The position numbers and the translations under genes were made by a program. Positions 36,729 through 46,134 of a DNA stretch of 64,000 nucleotides are shown one piece after another (position 1 is the first letter of the stretch; each line of letters starts with the position of its first letter). Under the pieces are notes generated by a model, which made no database searches, had not been told where the DNA came from, and saw only the letters and a list, made by a program, of their open reading frames with translations. Source of the DNA: Photobacterium swingsii. Its GTDB lineage: Bacteria > Pseudomonadota > Gammaproteobacteria > Enterobacterales > Vibrionaceae. The stretch covers positions 1,240,001 to 1,304,000 of the forward strand of contig NZ_AP024852.1 in assembly GCF_024346715.1 (NCBI RefSeq), written 5' to 3'.

Positions 36729-38009
36729 TTATACCAACCTACTTGGTGCTTGTGTTGTCTGCTTGGCAAATTTCACACTCACGATAAACGAGTCTGGGTT
36801 ATGTTTTATATCCAGCGGCCACCCCATACGCTCACAAATACGGCGAATAATAACCAGCCCATATCCATAGCTATTTGATTGGCTGTATTCTGGTGTACTG
36901 ATTATTTGCGCGTTTTGTATTTTGAGTGTGTCATTATTGAGCGATATGTTGACTGTACCGCTGCCATGTTCATGTGCGTTCTTGATCAGATTATTGATAA
37001 CGACAGTGACAAAGCTGGCAGGCGCATTGACCGTGAATTGGCTATTTGATGTTAATGTGAGTGCTGCTTGGTGGCGACTGAATAACGCCGATAATAAGTG
37101 AACTTGTTTCTCGAGTACGAACGATAAAGACTGAGATTGATAATGGTGGGGCTCTATTTGTTCAACACCCAATAACAGTAAGGTGTCTGTCATTAATTCC
37201 ATATCATGGCTGGCTTGTTGAAGCCGAGCTACAGCCTTTTGACCAACGGTCGGAAGGACATCAAGCCGTGCAAGTAACTCGATAGATCCTGACATAACCA
37301 TCAATGGTGTTCGCAACTCGTGCGATGCGAATTGATGGAACTCTTGTTCGCGTTTAAAGTAGGCATCTGTGGTGAGTTTGCTCTGTAGTAGGCTTTCTTC
37401 AATGCGGCGTAATTCTTTGTATTTAGCGGTTACGGTAACACCTGGGGTGTCTGGGGTGAGTCGCTCAATTTTCTCTTCTATTTGACTCAAAGGCTTTGCA
37501 AGTAATCGAACAAAATATAAGCCGTAGCTAAGTGCTAATAACGTGGCGATACCACCCAGAAGTATGGTGTAGAAATGAAGGCTATCTTCATAATCATCAA
37601 GGTAATCATCGGCGTAGTCATTGAAGACAATGTAATAAAATCCTATGCCTGATGGATGCTTGATCACGACAAAGTGCTTATCATCATCTTCGATAAAGTG
37701 TTTAAAGTACCCTGGTTTTTGGTAAGCATTGAGCCATGTAGGGTGCGGCCTTTCACTCCAAAAACTTGAAAATTCGGCCGTATTAGGTGGAATTGTCTCC
37801 TCACCAAAAAAGACGTAATCGCGCTGATAGCGTTTAGCCTCTGTATCGAGCCAATGGTGCAGGCTAATGATCTCCATTTGCTCTTCCGCTTTATAAATAA
37901 CGGCCCAAAAAACAGTGACAAGTACTAAGGTTAATATGCTGAAAGTCAGTACCAGTTTTCGATATAAACTTGGGTAAACCTTATGCTTTGAGTCGGTAGC
38001 CTTTGCCAT
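36729..38009 (-). CDS. Sensor histidine kinase with acidic periplasmic domain
   Basis: The 426-residue kinase has membrane helices at about 19-39 and 146-168, with a periplasmic sensor of about 105 residues between. That sensor contains acidic stretches (FIEDDD at 105-110 and DYADDYLDDYED at 131-142 beside the second helix), reminiscent of the cation/peptide-sensing acidic patch of PhoQ. The phospho-acceptor is His230 in FASHELRTPL. The ATPase domain has an N box INNLIKNAHEHG and a G2-like SYGYGLVIIRRI, but no DxGxG (G1) or F box, so the ATP lid is short. Its start overlaps the response regulator by 29 bp. The specific stimulus is unknown. Confidence 0.9.
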   Translation of the reverse strand: MAKATDSKHKVYPSLYRKLVLTFSILTLVLVTVFWAVIYKAEEQMEIISLHHWLDTEAKRYQRDYVFFGEETIPPNTAEFSSFWSERPHPTWLNAYQKPGYFKHFIEDDDKHFVVIKHPSGIGFYYIVFNDYADDYLDDYEDSLHFYTILLGGIATLLALSYGLYFVRLLAKPLSQIEEKIERLTPDTPGVTVTAKYKELRRIEESLLQSKLTTDAYFKREQEFHQFASHELRTPLMVMSGSIELLARLDVLPTVGQKAVARLQQASHDMELMTDTLLLLGVEQIEPHHYQSQSLSFVLEKQVHLLSALFSRHQAALTLTSNSQFTVNAPASFVTVVINNLIKNAHEHGSGTVNISLNNDTLKIQNAQIISTPEYSQSNSYGYGLVIIRRICERMGWPLDIKHNPDSFIVSVKFAKQTTQAPSRLV

Positions 38010-38649
38010 GTATGGTCTCTAATCGTGAATAAGGAAAGTCTTTATCGATAGCGTTGCGAAGCCCATAAACATGGCTACGGAGTGCATCGCTGGAAGGGGC
38101 GTTTTCTCCCCATACAGCCGTAATGAGTTCTTGTTTACTGATAAGGGCAGGTGCTTTCTTCATTAATACTTGAAGGATAAGAAACTGGATGCGACTGAGC
38201 TTGATGTGTGAGTTCGCACGCGTTACTTGCTCAGTACGAGGGTCAATACTGATATCAGCAAATTTGAGTATCCCAATGTCTTGGCGTGGACCGCGATTAG
38301 CCAGTGCTTGTAAGCGAAGATGAAGTTCTTCAAGCGCAAAAGGCTTTACTAGGTAATCATCTCCTCCAGCCTGAAAAGCGGCAATTTTGTCACTGAGGTT
38401 GTTTTTTGCGGTTAAAAACAGGATGGGGATGTCGCAACGTAGTTCTTGACGTAAATACTCGACTGTATGGATGCCATTGAGTTTAGGCATCATGATATCC
38501 ATGACGATCACATCGTATTGTTCATGTTCAAGCAAAGAAATTGCCCCTTCACCATGATAAGCACAATCTACCGTCGCTCCATCAAGCGATAAATAATCAG
38601 AAATAGTTTCGATTATTTGCGGGTTATCTTCGACAATAAGTACTTTCAT
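37981..38649 (-). CDS. OmpR/PhoB-family response regulator
   Basis: The 222-residue regulator has a receiver domain with the acidic pair VEDN (Glu7, Asp8), phospho-acceptor Asp51 in VMDIMMPKLNG, Thr in LTAKN and Lys in YLVKPF. A winged-helix domain follows (LSRIQFLILQVLMKK, SSDALRSHVYGLRNAID, IHGKGYRL). It is encoded just upstream of, and overlapping, its probable kinase. The gene is divergent from a DUF5666 lipoprotein, and direct repeats in the shared 146-bp region suggest it controls that gene. Confidence 0.94.
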   Translation of the reverse strand: MKVLIVEDNPQIIETISDYLSLDGATVDCAYHGEGAISLLEHEQYDVIVMDIMMPKLNGIHTVEYLRQELRCDIPILFLTAKNNLSDKIAAFQAGGDDYLVKPFALEELHLRLQALANRGPRQDIGILKFADISIDPRTEQVTRANSHIKLSRIQFLILQVLMKKAPALISKQELITAVWGENAPSSDALRSHVYGLRNAIDKDFPYSRLETIHGKGYRLKA

Positions 38650-38700
38650 ATCATAACTGTAGTGATAGCGGGCTTTTAAGGATGAACAAAATACTGCATT

Positions 38701-38757
38701 TATGTGTCAATTATATGTCACGCCTTCACGATTTCTTCACGAATAACTTTTTATACT
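38701..38757 (+). promoter_or_regulatory. Divergent control region with 11-bp-phased direct repeats
   Basis: TTCACGA occurs at 38725-38731 and again at 38736-38742, exactly 11 bp apart. Just upstream, TGTCA occurs at 38705-38709 and 38716-38720, also 11 bp apart. OmpR-family regulators bind tandem half-sites with one-turn spacing. A -10 TATACT at 38752-38757 lies 9 bp after the second TTCACGA, where a -35 would be, so the repeats are placed to activate the plus-strand lipoprotein gene. This is inference from layout. Confidence 0.6.
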
Positions 38758-38795
38758 GCGCGAAAATTGTTACTTAGTATTTTCAGTAGGACATT

Positions 38796-39911
38796 ATGAA
38801 GTTAAAAGCACTCACATTATTGGTTTCTGTAGCACTTGTTGGTTGTGGCGGGAGTGGTAGTGACAGTAATGACAATATAGTGAAGAAATCCGGTAACTTA
38901 GATGGTCAAATTCAATCTTTAAACCCTTCAACGCAATCGTTGTCGTTACACGGCGAGCAGCTATCAGCAGCAAATGCAAAAATCTCTTATCAAGGTAAAA
39001 CACTTCAATTCAGTAATCTTGATGAGGGAATGCGTGTTCAGTTGACCGCTAACAATGGTGAAACCAATGACATTAAGCTGAACCCTACACTTGTGGGGAA
39101 GGTGATAAAAATCGATGGTACGAAAGTGACGGTTGATGGTGTAACGTTTGAATATAAATTAGATGACGATATTGAGGTTGGGGATTGGGTACTGGTAACA
39201 GGTTACACCCAAGCCGATGGCTCAATAAAAATTGTATCTGTGAAAGAAATCGCAGAGTTGGATAACGACCAGCACGAATTTGAAGGTGTAGTCGCTGAAC
39301 TTGATGATAATAACAAGAGGTTCAAAATTGGTCCTGTTGAGGTCGATTACAGCGGCGCATCTATTGATAAAGATGATGATCTGAAACTAGAAAATGGTAG
39401 CTGGGTTGAAGTATACGGCACTTTTGATGGCAGTACTTTTACGGCTAAGAAGGTCGAGCTGGAAGATGAGCAAGACTATGCAGATCAGGAAGTCGAGGGT
39501 GTACTTACTTGGGTTAATAAAGGCCAAACGCAAATTGAAATCAATGGGCGAATCCGCGCTGAAATCACCGCAAAAACTGAGTTTGATGATGGTAAAAAGT
39601 CAGACTTAGCACTGGGGCGTTGGATCGAAGTTGATTTGCAAACACAAAGTGACACGCTGTGGGCGAAAGAAATTGAGTTTGGTGATGATGATAAGATCAA
39701 AGGGAAAGAATTCGATCTTGAAGGTATGGCATCCAATGTTAATAGCCAGTTGAAACAATTTGAGGTGGCAGGTGAAACGATTTACGTGGATGCAAAGACT
39801 GAGTTCGATGATGGCATTACGTTCGACAACTTAGACGGCCAAAAAGTTGAAGTTGAAGGCATGATCATTGACGGAAGAAAAATGGCAAAAGAGATCGAAT
39901 CGAACGATTAA
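38796..39911 (+). CDS. Acidic DUF5666-type repeat lipoprotein
   Basis: The 371-residue protein has a lipoprotein signal (MKLKALTLLVSVALVGC, lipobox LVGC, Cys17), a Gly/Ser/Asp linker, and about five degenerate repeats of 60-70 residues. Each has a small beta domain of the type 'G-V-(x)n-DGxxVxVxG..(A)KxxE'; AKTEFDDG is repeated exactly in the last two. The body is rich in Asp and Glu. It resembles DUF5666 proteins, of unknown function; OB-like folds and cation binding are guesses. It is divergent from the two-component pair and probably its target. AGGA precedes the ATG. Confidence 0.85.
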   Translation: MKLKALTLLVSVALVGCGGSGSDSNDNIVKKSGNLDGQIQSLNPSTQSLSLHGEQLSAANAKISYQGKTLQFSNLDEGMRVQLTANNGETNDIKLNPTLVGKVIKIDGTKVTVDGVTFEYKLDDDIEVGDWVLVTGYTQADGSIKIVSVKEIAELDNDQHEFEGVVAELDDNNKRFKIGPVEVDYSGASIDKDDDLKLENGSWVEVYGTFDGSTFTAKKVELEDEQDYADQEVEGVLTWVNKGQTQIEINGRIRAEITAKTEFDDGKKSDLALGRWIEVDLQTQSDTLWAKEIEFGDDDKIKGKEFDLEGMASNVNSQLKQFEVAGETIYVDAKTEFDDGITFDNLDGQKVEVEGMIIDGRKMAKEIESND

Positions 39912-39932
39912 GCTTGGCTATTTTAGTATGAG

Positions 39933-39958
39933 AAAAAGCGCCGCTTGGCGCTTTTTTT
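39933..39958. terminator. Terminator between the DUF5666 and GNAT genes
   Basis: AAAAAGCGCC (39933-39942), loop GCTT, GGCGCTTTTT (39947-39956) with further Ts. It is symmetrical and can serve both convergent genes. Confidence 0.9.
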
Positions 39959-39964
39959 ATACTC

Positions 39965-40420
39965 TTACTCAGAGGGATTAACGTATTGCATATACACGAA
40001 CTCTTTATCTTCACCCGTTTGAACAAACCCCATACGCTGGTAAAGCGCCCCAACACGATTGCTTTGTAAGTAACTCAGGGTTAAGGGCAGTTGCTGCTGC
40101 TGTGCTTGTCTAATCGCCATCTTCAGAATTTGGGAGCCAATGCCGAGTCCTTGATGCGAAGGTAAAATAAAGAACCGACAAAAGTACAGTTTATTGCCTT
40201 GGTTTTGTACCAAGTAACTGCCTATCGCTTTGCCTTTCGACGCTATGATTAAAGGGCGCTCTTCTAACCACTCTTCAGCATGAATACGGCGTTGTACCGT
40301 TTCATCCCAACCAAAAACATGCTTAATGGGTTCGAATTCGGTTCGCTTTTTTAGATCAAACAAAAATTCATAATCCTCATCATAAGCGGGCCGGATAGCG
40401 AAGGAGGCTGCACGTGTCAT
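39965..40420 (-). CDS. GNAT-family acetyltransferase
   Basis: The 151-residue protein has the GNAT fold: FAIRPAYDEDYEFLFDLKKRTEFEPI at the N-terminus, and the acetyl-CoA loop FFILPSHQGLGIGSQILKMAIRQA (Q-x-x-G-x-G/S pattern), then LTLSYLQSNRVGALYQRMGF near the end. The acceptor is unknown. It lies 6 bp after the NUDIX gene on the same strand, so the two form a small operon. Confidence 0.85.
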   Translation of the reverse strand: MTRAASFAIRPAYDEDYEFLFDLKKRTEFEPIKHVFGWDETVQRRIHAEEWLEERPLIIASKGKAIGSYLVQNQGNKLYFCRFFILPSHQGLGIGSQILKMAIRQAQQQQLPLTLSYLQSNRVGALYQRMGFVQTGEDKEFVYMQYVNPSE

Positions 40421-40426
40421 AGAGAC

Positions 40427-40858
40427 TTAAGATGCACTAAGGCAAACGGTATTATTTAAATAACAGGCGATAGACTGTTCGCTTGCATCGAAGTGAGGTT
40501 GTGGGAGTGCAGTCGGATCAACCCATAGCCAACCATCACATTTTTCGGGCTCTTTTAGTTCAGGTGTACCGGAATACTCAGTCGCTAATAGGGCAATACT
40601 GATGTAATGCAACCCAGACTCTTGATAGGTTTTGAGGTTGTTAGTGATAGCAATCACTTGCGGGTTATGGATCTGAACCCCCGTTTCTTCAAGCATTTCA
40701 CGGACAGCACATTGCTCGAACGTCTCACCTATTTCTAGGTGGCCACCAGGAATAGAGTAATACGGAGAGTGACTATTTTTGCGCTTACCGATCAGGACTT
40801 TCCCTTGGCTATTCACCAGAATAATACCTATGCCAACTTTCGGGGTTTCTGCTGTCAT
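40427..40858 (-). CDS. NUDIX hydrolase
   Basis: The 143-residue protein carries a complete Nudix box, in which GGHLEIGETFEQ is followed by CAVREMLEETGV (G-x5-E-x7-REML-EE-x-G). The flanks VGIGIILVNSQGKVLIGKR and CDGWLWVDPTALP resemble MutT-like nucleotide pyrophosphatases. The substrate cannot be told from sequence. It is the first gene of a pair with the GNAT gene, divergent from aroA. Confidence 0.9.
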   Translation of the reverse strand: MTAETPKVGIGIILVNSQGKVLIGKRKNSHSPYYSIPGGHLEIGETFEQCAVREMLEETGVQIHNPQVIAITNNLKTYQESGLHYISIALLATEYSGTPELKEPEKCDGWLWVDPTALPQPHFDASEQSIACYLNNTVCLSAS

Positions 40859-41171
40859 ATTAAGCCTTTAACTCTAATAGTGTGTTCTTAAACTATATAT
40901 ACAATGAAGTAACTGAACTGCCAATCTAATTTGCTAACAATGCGCTTAATTGGCCGCTTCTATCGTCAGAAAATGCGATGATTGTCATTGCGTCTTTCGT
41001 CATAGCTCTTTTAAGCATAGGCACGAATGGGTTGGATTAAACAAGGGCACTAAGGTGAATTAATATGTAATCGCTTGGTTGTACTAGCTAGGTGATGCAT
41101 TGGTGCTGGCATCTCACAGCATAATTCGCTAATCTGCAGAAACGCTAAAATTTAGGAAGACGCATAAATAA
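40859..41171. other. NUDIX-aroA divergent intergenic region (313 bp)
   Basis: Contains the promoters of the divergent NUDIX and aroA genes. A TATATA run near 40896 could be the NUDIX -10 and CATAAT near 41121 an aroA -10, but neither has a convincing -35. I see no ORF, hairpin or repeat worth calling. Confidence 0.4.
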
Positions 41172-42452
41172 ATGGAAAGTTTAACGTTACAGCCAATTAA
41201 ACAGATTGATGGTGTAGTGAACCTGCCGGGCTCAAAGAGTGTTTCGAACCGAGCCTTGTTATTGGCGGCGTTAGCACAGGGACAAACACGCTTAACAAAT
41301 TTGCTTGATAGTGATGATATTCGTCATATGCTAAATGCACTCGAACAGTTAGGGGTTCAATATGAACTTTCTGAGGATAAAACAGAGTGTGTAGTAAATG
41401 GTTTAGGCCATGCTTTCCAACCTGAAAAAGCACTAGAGCTATACCTTGGCAATGCTGGTACTGCAATGCGCCCACTTGCCGCGGCATTGTGCTTAGGCCG
41501 TGGTGAGTTTGTCTTAACAGGTGAGCCTCGTATGAAAGAGCGCCCAATTGGACACTTGGTAGATGCGCTACGGACCGCAGGTGCTGAAGTCACTTACCTA
41601 GAAAATGAACATTATCCACCACTTGCAATTAAAGGTACGGGCCTTAATGGCGGCGAAGTTGAAATTGATGGTTCTATTTCTAGCCAATTTTTGACTGCTT
41701 TCTTGATGGCTGCGCCAATGGCAACGCAAGACACCGTGATTCGCATTAAAGGTGATTTGGTATCTAAACCTTATATTGATATTACACTGCATATTATGGC
41801 GCAATTTGGTGTGATAGTTGAAAACCGTGATTATCAAGAGTTTGTTGTACCATCAGGACAAACCTACCAAGCACCTGGTGACTTCTTAGTGGAAGGAGAT
41901 GCATCGTCAGCGTCTTACTTCCTTGCGGCGGCTGCTATTAACGGCGGGACGGTCAAAGTAACGGGAATTGGAAAGAAAAGCATTCAAGGTGATGTTCAGT
42001 TTGCTGATGCATTAGCCGCGATGGGGGCTGAAATTGAGTGGGGAGATGATTTTGTGATTGCCCGCCGAGGTGAGTTAAAAGCGGTCGATCTTGATTTCAA
42101 CCATATTCCAGATGCAGCCATGACGATTGCGACGACGGCATTATTTGCTGAAGGCACAACGTCTATTCGTAACGTTTATAACTGGCGGGTCAAAGAAACC
42201 GATCGCTTGGCGGCAATGGCGACTGAACTACGTAAAGTTGGCGCAGAAGTGGAAGAGGGGCATGATTACATAACAATTACGCCGCCTCAGCAGCTGTCTC
42301 ATGCCGCAATTGATACCTATGATGATCATCGTATGGCAATGTGTTTCTCGCTGGTGGCATTAAGCGATACACCTGTGACGATTAACGATCCGAAATGTAC
42401 GTCAAAAACTTTCCCTGATTATTTCGACAAATTAAAAGGCCTAAGCCAATAA
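41172..42452 (+). CDS. aroA: 3-phosphoshikimate 1-carboxyvinyltransferase (EPSP synthase)
   Basis: The 426-residue enzyme joins shikimate-3-phosphate and PEP in the sixth shikimate step. Substrate motifs are present: [20 protein letters not shown] near the N-terminus, [27 protein letters not shown], the S3P-binding [13 protein letters not shown], and [22 protein letters not shown] and [10 protein letters not shown] at the C-terminal side. It is the class I (glyphosate-sensitive type) family by length and motifs. It ends at its own terminator rather than reading directly into cmk. Confidence 0.98.
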   Translation: MESLTLQPIKQIDGVVNLPGSKSVSNRALLLAALAQGQTRLTNLLDSDDIRHMLNALEQLGVQYELSEDKTECVVNGLGHAFQPEKALELYLGNAGTAMRPLAAALCLGRGEFVLTGEPRMKERPIGHLVDALRTAGAEVTYLENEHYPPLAIKGTGLNGGEVEIDGSISSQFLTAFLMAAPMATQDTVIRIKGDLVSKPYIDITLHIMAQFGVIVENRDYQEFVVPSGQTYQAPGDFLVEGDASSASYFLAAAAINGGTVKVTGIGKKSIQGDVQFADALAAMGAEIEWGDDFVIARRGELKAVDLDFNHIPDAAMTIATTALFAEGTTSIRNVYNWRVKETDRLAAMATELRKVGAEVEEGHDYITITPPQQLSHAAIDTYDDHRMAMCFSLVALSDTPVTINDPKCTSKTFPDYFDKLKGLSQ

Positions 42453-42492
42453 AGCGAGTGTTGAAATAACTATAGGAAAATAATCAATAATC

Positions 42493-42524
42493 ACACCCAT
42501 ATTACTCGATATGGGTGTTTTTTC
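42493..42524 (+). terminator. aroA terminator
   Basis: ACACCCATAT (42493-42502), six-base loop, ATATGGGTGT (42509-42518), then a T tract. Confidence 0.88.
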
Positions 42525-42696
42525 TTCATGCGGCACATTCATCGTCTATGCAGCTGTTTTCTTCTGCCCCTTTACAAAAAAATCACGTATAATCTGCGCC
42601 CGTTTGATTGATGGCTTAACTTTGTTGTTGCTGGTTTATGCTATGCAAAATTAAGCGATTAATATTAACGATTGTGAAAATATTCGGAGATACTCT

Positions 42697-43377
42697 ATGT
42701 CTACACATTCACCCGTCATCACGGTTGATGGCCCCAGCGGTGCAGGTAAAGGCACATTATGTATGCTTTTAGCTGACAAGCTAGGTTGGAACCTTTTAGA
42801 TTCTGGCGCTATCTACCGCGTACTTGCACTTGCAGCGCTTCACCACGGTGTTGATCTGGAGTCAGAAGACGCGTTAGTGGTACTGGCTGCGCACTTAGAT
42901 GTGCAGTTTGTAGCTGAAGGTGATTTGGTGAAAGTGATCTTAGAAGGGGAGGATGTATCGCCTACATTGCGTACCCAAGATGTCGCGAATGCAGCGTCAA
43001 AAATTGCTGCACTTCCTCGTGTACGTGAAGCCTTACTTCGTCGCCAACGAGCATTTAGTGAAGCACCTGGTTTAGTAGCAGATGGCCGCGATATGGGGAC
43101 AGTTGTTTTCCCGCAAGCAGAAGTAAAAATCTTCCTTGATGCGAGTGCGGAAGAACGTGCTAATCGCCGTATGAATCAGTTGCAAAATAAAGGCATAGAT
43201 GTTAACTTTGTCACCCTTTTAGGCGAGATTCAAGAACGCGATTATAGAGATCGTAACCGTGCGGTTGCTCCTCTGCGTCCCGCTGATGATGCTTTAGTGC
43301 TAGACTCTACTGAGCTTTCAATAGAGGAAGTGACAGCGCAAGCACTCGCTTATATTGAAAAAAAATTGTCTTGTTGA
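42697..43377 (+). CDS. cmk: Cytidylate kinase
   Basis: The 226-residue kinase phosphorylates CMP and dCMP. The P-loop [15 protein letters not shown] is at residues 12-26, followed by [16 protein letters not shown] and [13 protein letters not shown] for the CMP site, and [20 protein letters not shown] for the lid. Length equals that of the E. coli enzyme (227). It precedes rpsA as in most gammaproteobacteria. Confidence 0.97.
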   Translation: MSTHSPVITVDGPSGAGKGTLCMLLADKLGWNLLDSGAIYRVLALAALHHGVDLESEDALVVLAAHLDVQFVAEGDLVKVILEGEDVSPTLRTQDVANAASKIAALPRVREALLRRQRAFSEAPGLVADGRDMGTVVFPQAEVKIFLDASAEERANRRMNQLQNKGIDVNFVTLLGEIQERDYRDRNRAVAPLRPADDALVLDSTELSIEEVTAQALAYIEKKLSC

Positions 43378-43480
43378 GCAATCAGCAAGGCGGCGTCGGT
43401 GTCACGGAAGATAACTGACTTTTATATCAACCCCATGCGGTAGGATACCCATGGTTGTTTATCATATTGAAGATTAAATA

Positions 43481-45151
43481 ATGACTGAATCTTTTGCTTT
43501 ACTCTTTGAAGAGTCTCTGAACGAAATCGAAACACGCCCAGGCGCGATCGTTAAAGGTACTGTAGTAGCTATCGAGAACGGTTACGTTCTTGTTGATGCT
43601 GGCCTTAAGTCTGAGTCATCTATCCCAGCTGAAGAATTCAAGAACGCTGCTGGCGAACTTGAAATCGAAATCGGCGCACAAGTAGATGTTGCTCTTGACG
43701 CGATCGAAGATGGTTTCGGTGAGACTAAACTTTCTCGTGAGAAAGCTAAGCGTCACGAAGCTTGGATCCAGCTTGAAAAAGCTTACGAAGAAGCTGAAAC
43801 TGTTGTTGGTATCATCAACGGTAAAGTTAAGGGCGGCTTCACAGTTGAACTTAACGGCATCCGTGCGTTCCTACCAGGTTCACTAGTAGACGTACGTCCA
43901 ATCCGTGACACTGCTCACCTTGAAAACAAAGAGCTAGAGTTCAAAGTAATCAAGCTTGATCAGAAGCGCAACAACGTTGTTGTTTCTCGCCGCGCAGTTA
44001 TCGAATCTGAAAACAGCGTTGAGCGTGACGAGCTACTTGCATCTCTACAAGAAGGCATGGAAGTTAAAGGTATCGTTAAGAACCTTACTGACTACGGTGC
44101 ATTCGTTGATCTTGGTGGTGTTGACGGTCTTCTACACATTACTGATATGGCTTGGAAACGCGTTAAGCACCCAAGTGAAATCGTTAATGTTGGCGACGAA
44201 ATCAACGTTAAAGTTCTTAAGTTCGACCGTGAGCGTACTCGCGTATCACTAGGTCTTAAGCAACTTGGCGAAGATCCATGGGTTGCAATCGCTAAGCGTT
44301 ACCCAGAAAGCACTAAGCTATCTGGCCGCGTAACTAACCTAACTGACTACGGCTGCTTCGTTGAAATCGAAGAAGGCGTTGAAGGTCTTGTACACGTTTC
44401 TGAGATGGATTGGACTAACAAAAACATCCACCCATCAAAAGTTGTTAACGTGGGCGACGAAGTTGAAGTTATGGTTCTTGATATCGACGAAGAACGTCGT
44501 CGTATCAGCCTAGGTCTTAAGCAGTGTAAAGCTAACCCATGGCAGTCATTTGCAGAAATGCAAGCTAAGGGCGACAAAGTAACTGGTAAGATCAAGTCTA
44601 TCACTGATTTCGGTATCTTCATCGGTCTTGAAGGCGGCATCGACGGTCTAGTTCACCTATCTGACATTTCTTGGAATGTTTCTGGTGAAGACGCAGTTCG
44701 TGACTTCAAGAAAGGCGACGAAATCTCTGCAGTAGTTCTTGCAGTTGACGCAGAGCGTGAGCGTATCTCTCTAGGCGTTAAGCAAATCGAAGAAGACCCA
44801 TTCAACGGCTACGTTGCAGTTAACAAGAAAGGTGCTCTAGTTACTGGTACTGTTACTGCAGTTGACGCGAAAGGCGCAACAGTTGAGCTAATTGAAGGCG
44901 TTGAAGGTTACCTACGTGCTTCTGAAGCATCTGTTGACCGTGTTGAAGACGCAACTCTAGTTCTTTCTGTAGGCGATTCTGTTGAAGCTAAATTCACAGG
45001 CGTTGACCGTAAGAACCGCGTAATCAACCTATCTGTACGCGCTAAAGACGTTGCTGAAGAGCAAGAAGCAATGGCTACTCTGAACAAGCAAGACGACGCT
45101 TCGTTCGGTAACGCTATGGCTGACGCTTTCAAAGCTGCTAAAGGCGAATAA
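43481..45151 (+). CDS. rpsA: 30S ribosomal protein S1
   Basis: The 556-residue protein begins [28 protein letters not shown] and has six S1 (OB-fold) repeats; the central ones show [51 protein letters not shown] and [27 protein letters not shown]1 recruits mRNA to the 30S subunit. Codon use is the highly expressed type. In E. coli S1 represses its own translation via the structured leader; the 103-bp leader here has no strong Shine-Dalgarno, which fits that mechanism. A long stem-loop follows the stop. Confidence 0.98.
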   Translation: MTESFALLFEESLNEIETRPGAIVKGTVVAIENGYVLVDAGLKSESSIPAEEFKNAAGELEIEIGAQVDVALDAIEDGFGETKLSREKAKRHEAWIQLEKAYEEAETVVGIINGKVKGGFTVELNGIRAFLPGSLVDVRPIRDTAHLENKELEFKVIKLDQKRNNVVVSRRAVIESENSVERDELLASLQEGMEVKGIVKNLTDYGAFVDLGGVDGLLHITDMAWKRVKHPSEIVNVGDEINVKVLKFDRERTRVSLGLKQLGEDPWVAIAKRYPESTKLSGRVTNLTDYGCFVEIEEGVEGLVHVSEMDWTNKNIHPSKVVNVGDEVEVMVLDIDEERRRISLGLKQCKANPWQSFAEMQAKGDKVTGKIKSITDFGIFIGLEGGIDGLVHLSDISWNVSGEDAVRDFKKGDEISAVVLAVDAERERISLGVKQIEEDPFNGYVAVNKKGALVTGTVTAVDAKGATVELIEGVEGYLRASEASVDRVEDATLVLSVGDSVEAKFTGVDRKNRVINLSVRAKDVAEEQEAMATLNKQDDASFGNAMADAFKAAKGE

Positions 45152-45157
45152 TTGAGC

Positions 45158-45193
45158 TTAGGGAGAAAAAGCGTTTTAGCATTTTCTCCCTAA
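45158..45193 (+). other. Perfect 12-bp stem-loop after rpsA, lacking a T tract
   Basis: TTAGGGAGAAAA (45158-45169) and TTTTCTCCCTAA (45182-45193) pair perfectly with a 12-base loop. No T run follows, so it is not a canonical terminator. It may stabilise the rpsA 3' end or separate rpsA from ihfB messages by processing. Confidence 0.7.
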
Positions 45194-45235
45194 ACGGTTA
45201 TACTATTGAGAAACATACTAAAAACCGGAGTGTTT

Positions 45236-45526
45236 ATGACAAAGTCTGAATTAATTGAAAGGCTATGTAGTCAACAAACACATCTTTCTGCCAAACAGGT
45301 AGAAGATGCAATCAAGGATATCCTTGAGCACATGGCGAACACCCTTGAAGAGGGGGATCGCATTGAGATCCGCGGCTTTGGTAGCTTCTCGTTGCATTAC
45401 CGTGCTCCCCGTGTAGGTCGCAACCCTAAAACTGGTGATAAAGTTGAGTTGGACGGCAAGTTCGTTCCTCACTTCAAACCAGGTAAAGAATTACGCGATC
45501 GTGTTAATTTGTCTCTGGCAGGTTAA
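45236..45526 (+). CDS. ihfB: Integration host factor beta subunit
   Basis: The 96-residue DNA-bending protein begins [33 protein letters not shown] and contains [30 protein letters not shown], the beta-ribbon arm with the conserved Pro that intercalates into DNA. It dimerises with IHF-alpha, which is not in the window. The ATG at 45236 matches family length, with CGGAG before it. IHF normally assists sigma-54 promoters such as that of pspA further right. The order cmk-rpsA-ihfB is typical. Confidence 0.96.
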   Translation: MTKSELIERLCSQQTHLSAKQVEDAIKDILEHMANTLEEGDRIEIRGFGSFSLHYRAPRVGRNPKTGDKVELDGKFVPHFKPGKELRDRVNLSLAG

Positions 45527-45544
45527 CCTCGGTTCTGACAAAAA

Positions 45545-45571
45545 ACGGCATACATTGTATGCCGTTTTTTT
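45545..45571 (+). terminator. ihfB terminator
   Basis: ACGGCATAC (45545-45553), loop ATT, GTATGCCGT (45557-45565), followed by six Ts and preceded by A's. Confidence 0.9.
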
Positions 45572-45789
45572 ATGCCTAAAATTTGAGTTATGTTGCCAGC
45601 GAAAAGAAGACACCTTAGAATATTGATTCTGAACCGTGATTCTGCAAAATGGTAATGAGTTAAGTTACTATTTATTAAGCAGAAAATGTTTATTCTTATG
45701 AATATATCAATATTGAGAGCTAAGTGTTCATAGAACGTGCTGAATTATGCCGTTACTTAATGATTTTGGTAACGAGTTGCTGCATAATC

Positions 45790-45813
45790 ACAGAATGTTC
45801 TGTTTGATATAAT
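45790..45813 (+). promoter_or_regulatory. lapA promoter with overlapping 14-bp palindrome
   Basis: TGATATAAT at 45805-45813 is an extended -10 with a consensus TATAAT; no good -35 is present. Immediately upstream, ACAGAATGTTCTGT (45790-45803) is a perfect palindrome in the spacer position, suggesting a dimeric regulator. The remainder of the 320-bp ihfB-lapA gap is A+T rich with no supported ORF. Confidence 0.6.
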
Positions 45814-45846
45814 CGAACTTTGATGGATTAAGTGAGAGGATTCACG

Positions 45847-46131
45847 ATGAAAATAATTGGCATTCTGCTACTCATAGTCTGCTTTTTGATCACCCTAGCG
45901 CTTGGGGCACAAAACCAAGAGCTGGTGAATTTTAATTACCTTGTTGCCCAGGGTGAGTTCCAGTTATCAACATTATTAGGTATCGCATTCGGTGGTGGTT
46001 TTGCTATCGGTTGGTTGATTTGTGGCCTTCTATATTTAAAAGCACGTGTATCTAAAAATCTACTAACCAAAAAAGTTGCTAAGCAACAAAAAGAGTTGGA
46101 GCAGCTTCGTGCCGCGCCAGCGAAGGACTAA
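45847..46131 (+). CDS. lapA: LapA (YciS) inner-membrane protein, LPS assembly
   Basis: The 94-residue protein has two membrane helices (about 3-22 and 43-63) and a cytoplasmic basic coiled coil (KARVSKNLLTKKVAKQQKELEQLRAA), matching the DUF1049/LapA family. It acts with LapB in controlling lipopolysaccharide synthesis. GAGAGG precedes the ATG at 45847. It ends 3 bp before lapB and is co-transcribed with it. Confidence 0.93.
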   Translation: MKIIGILLLIVCFLITLALGAQNQELVNFNYLVAQGEFQLSTLLGIAFGGGFAIGWLICGLLYLKARVSKNLLTKKVAKQQKELEQLRAAPAKD

Positions 46132-46134
46132 TTA

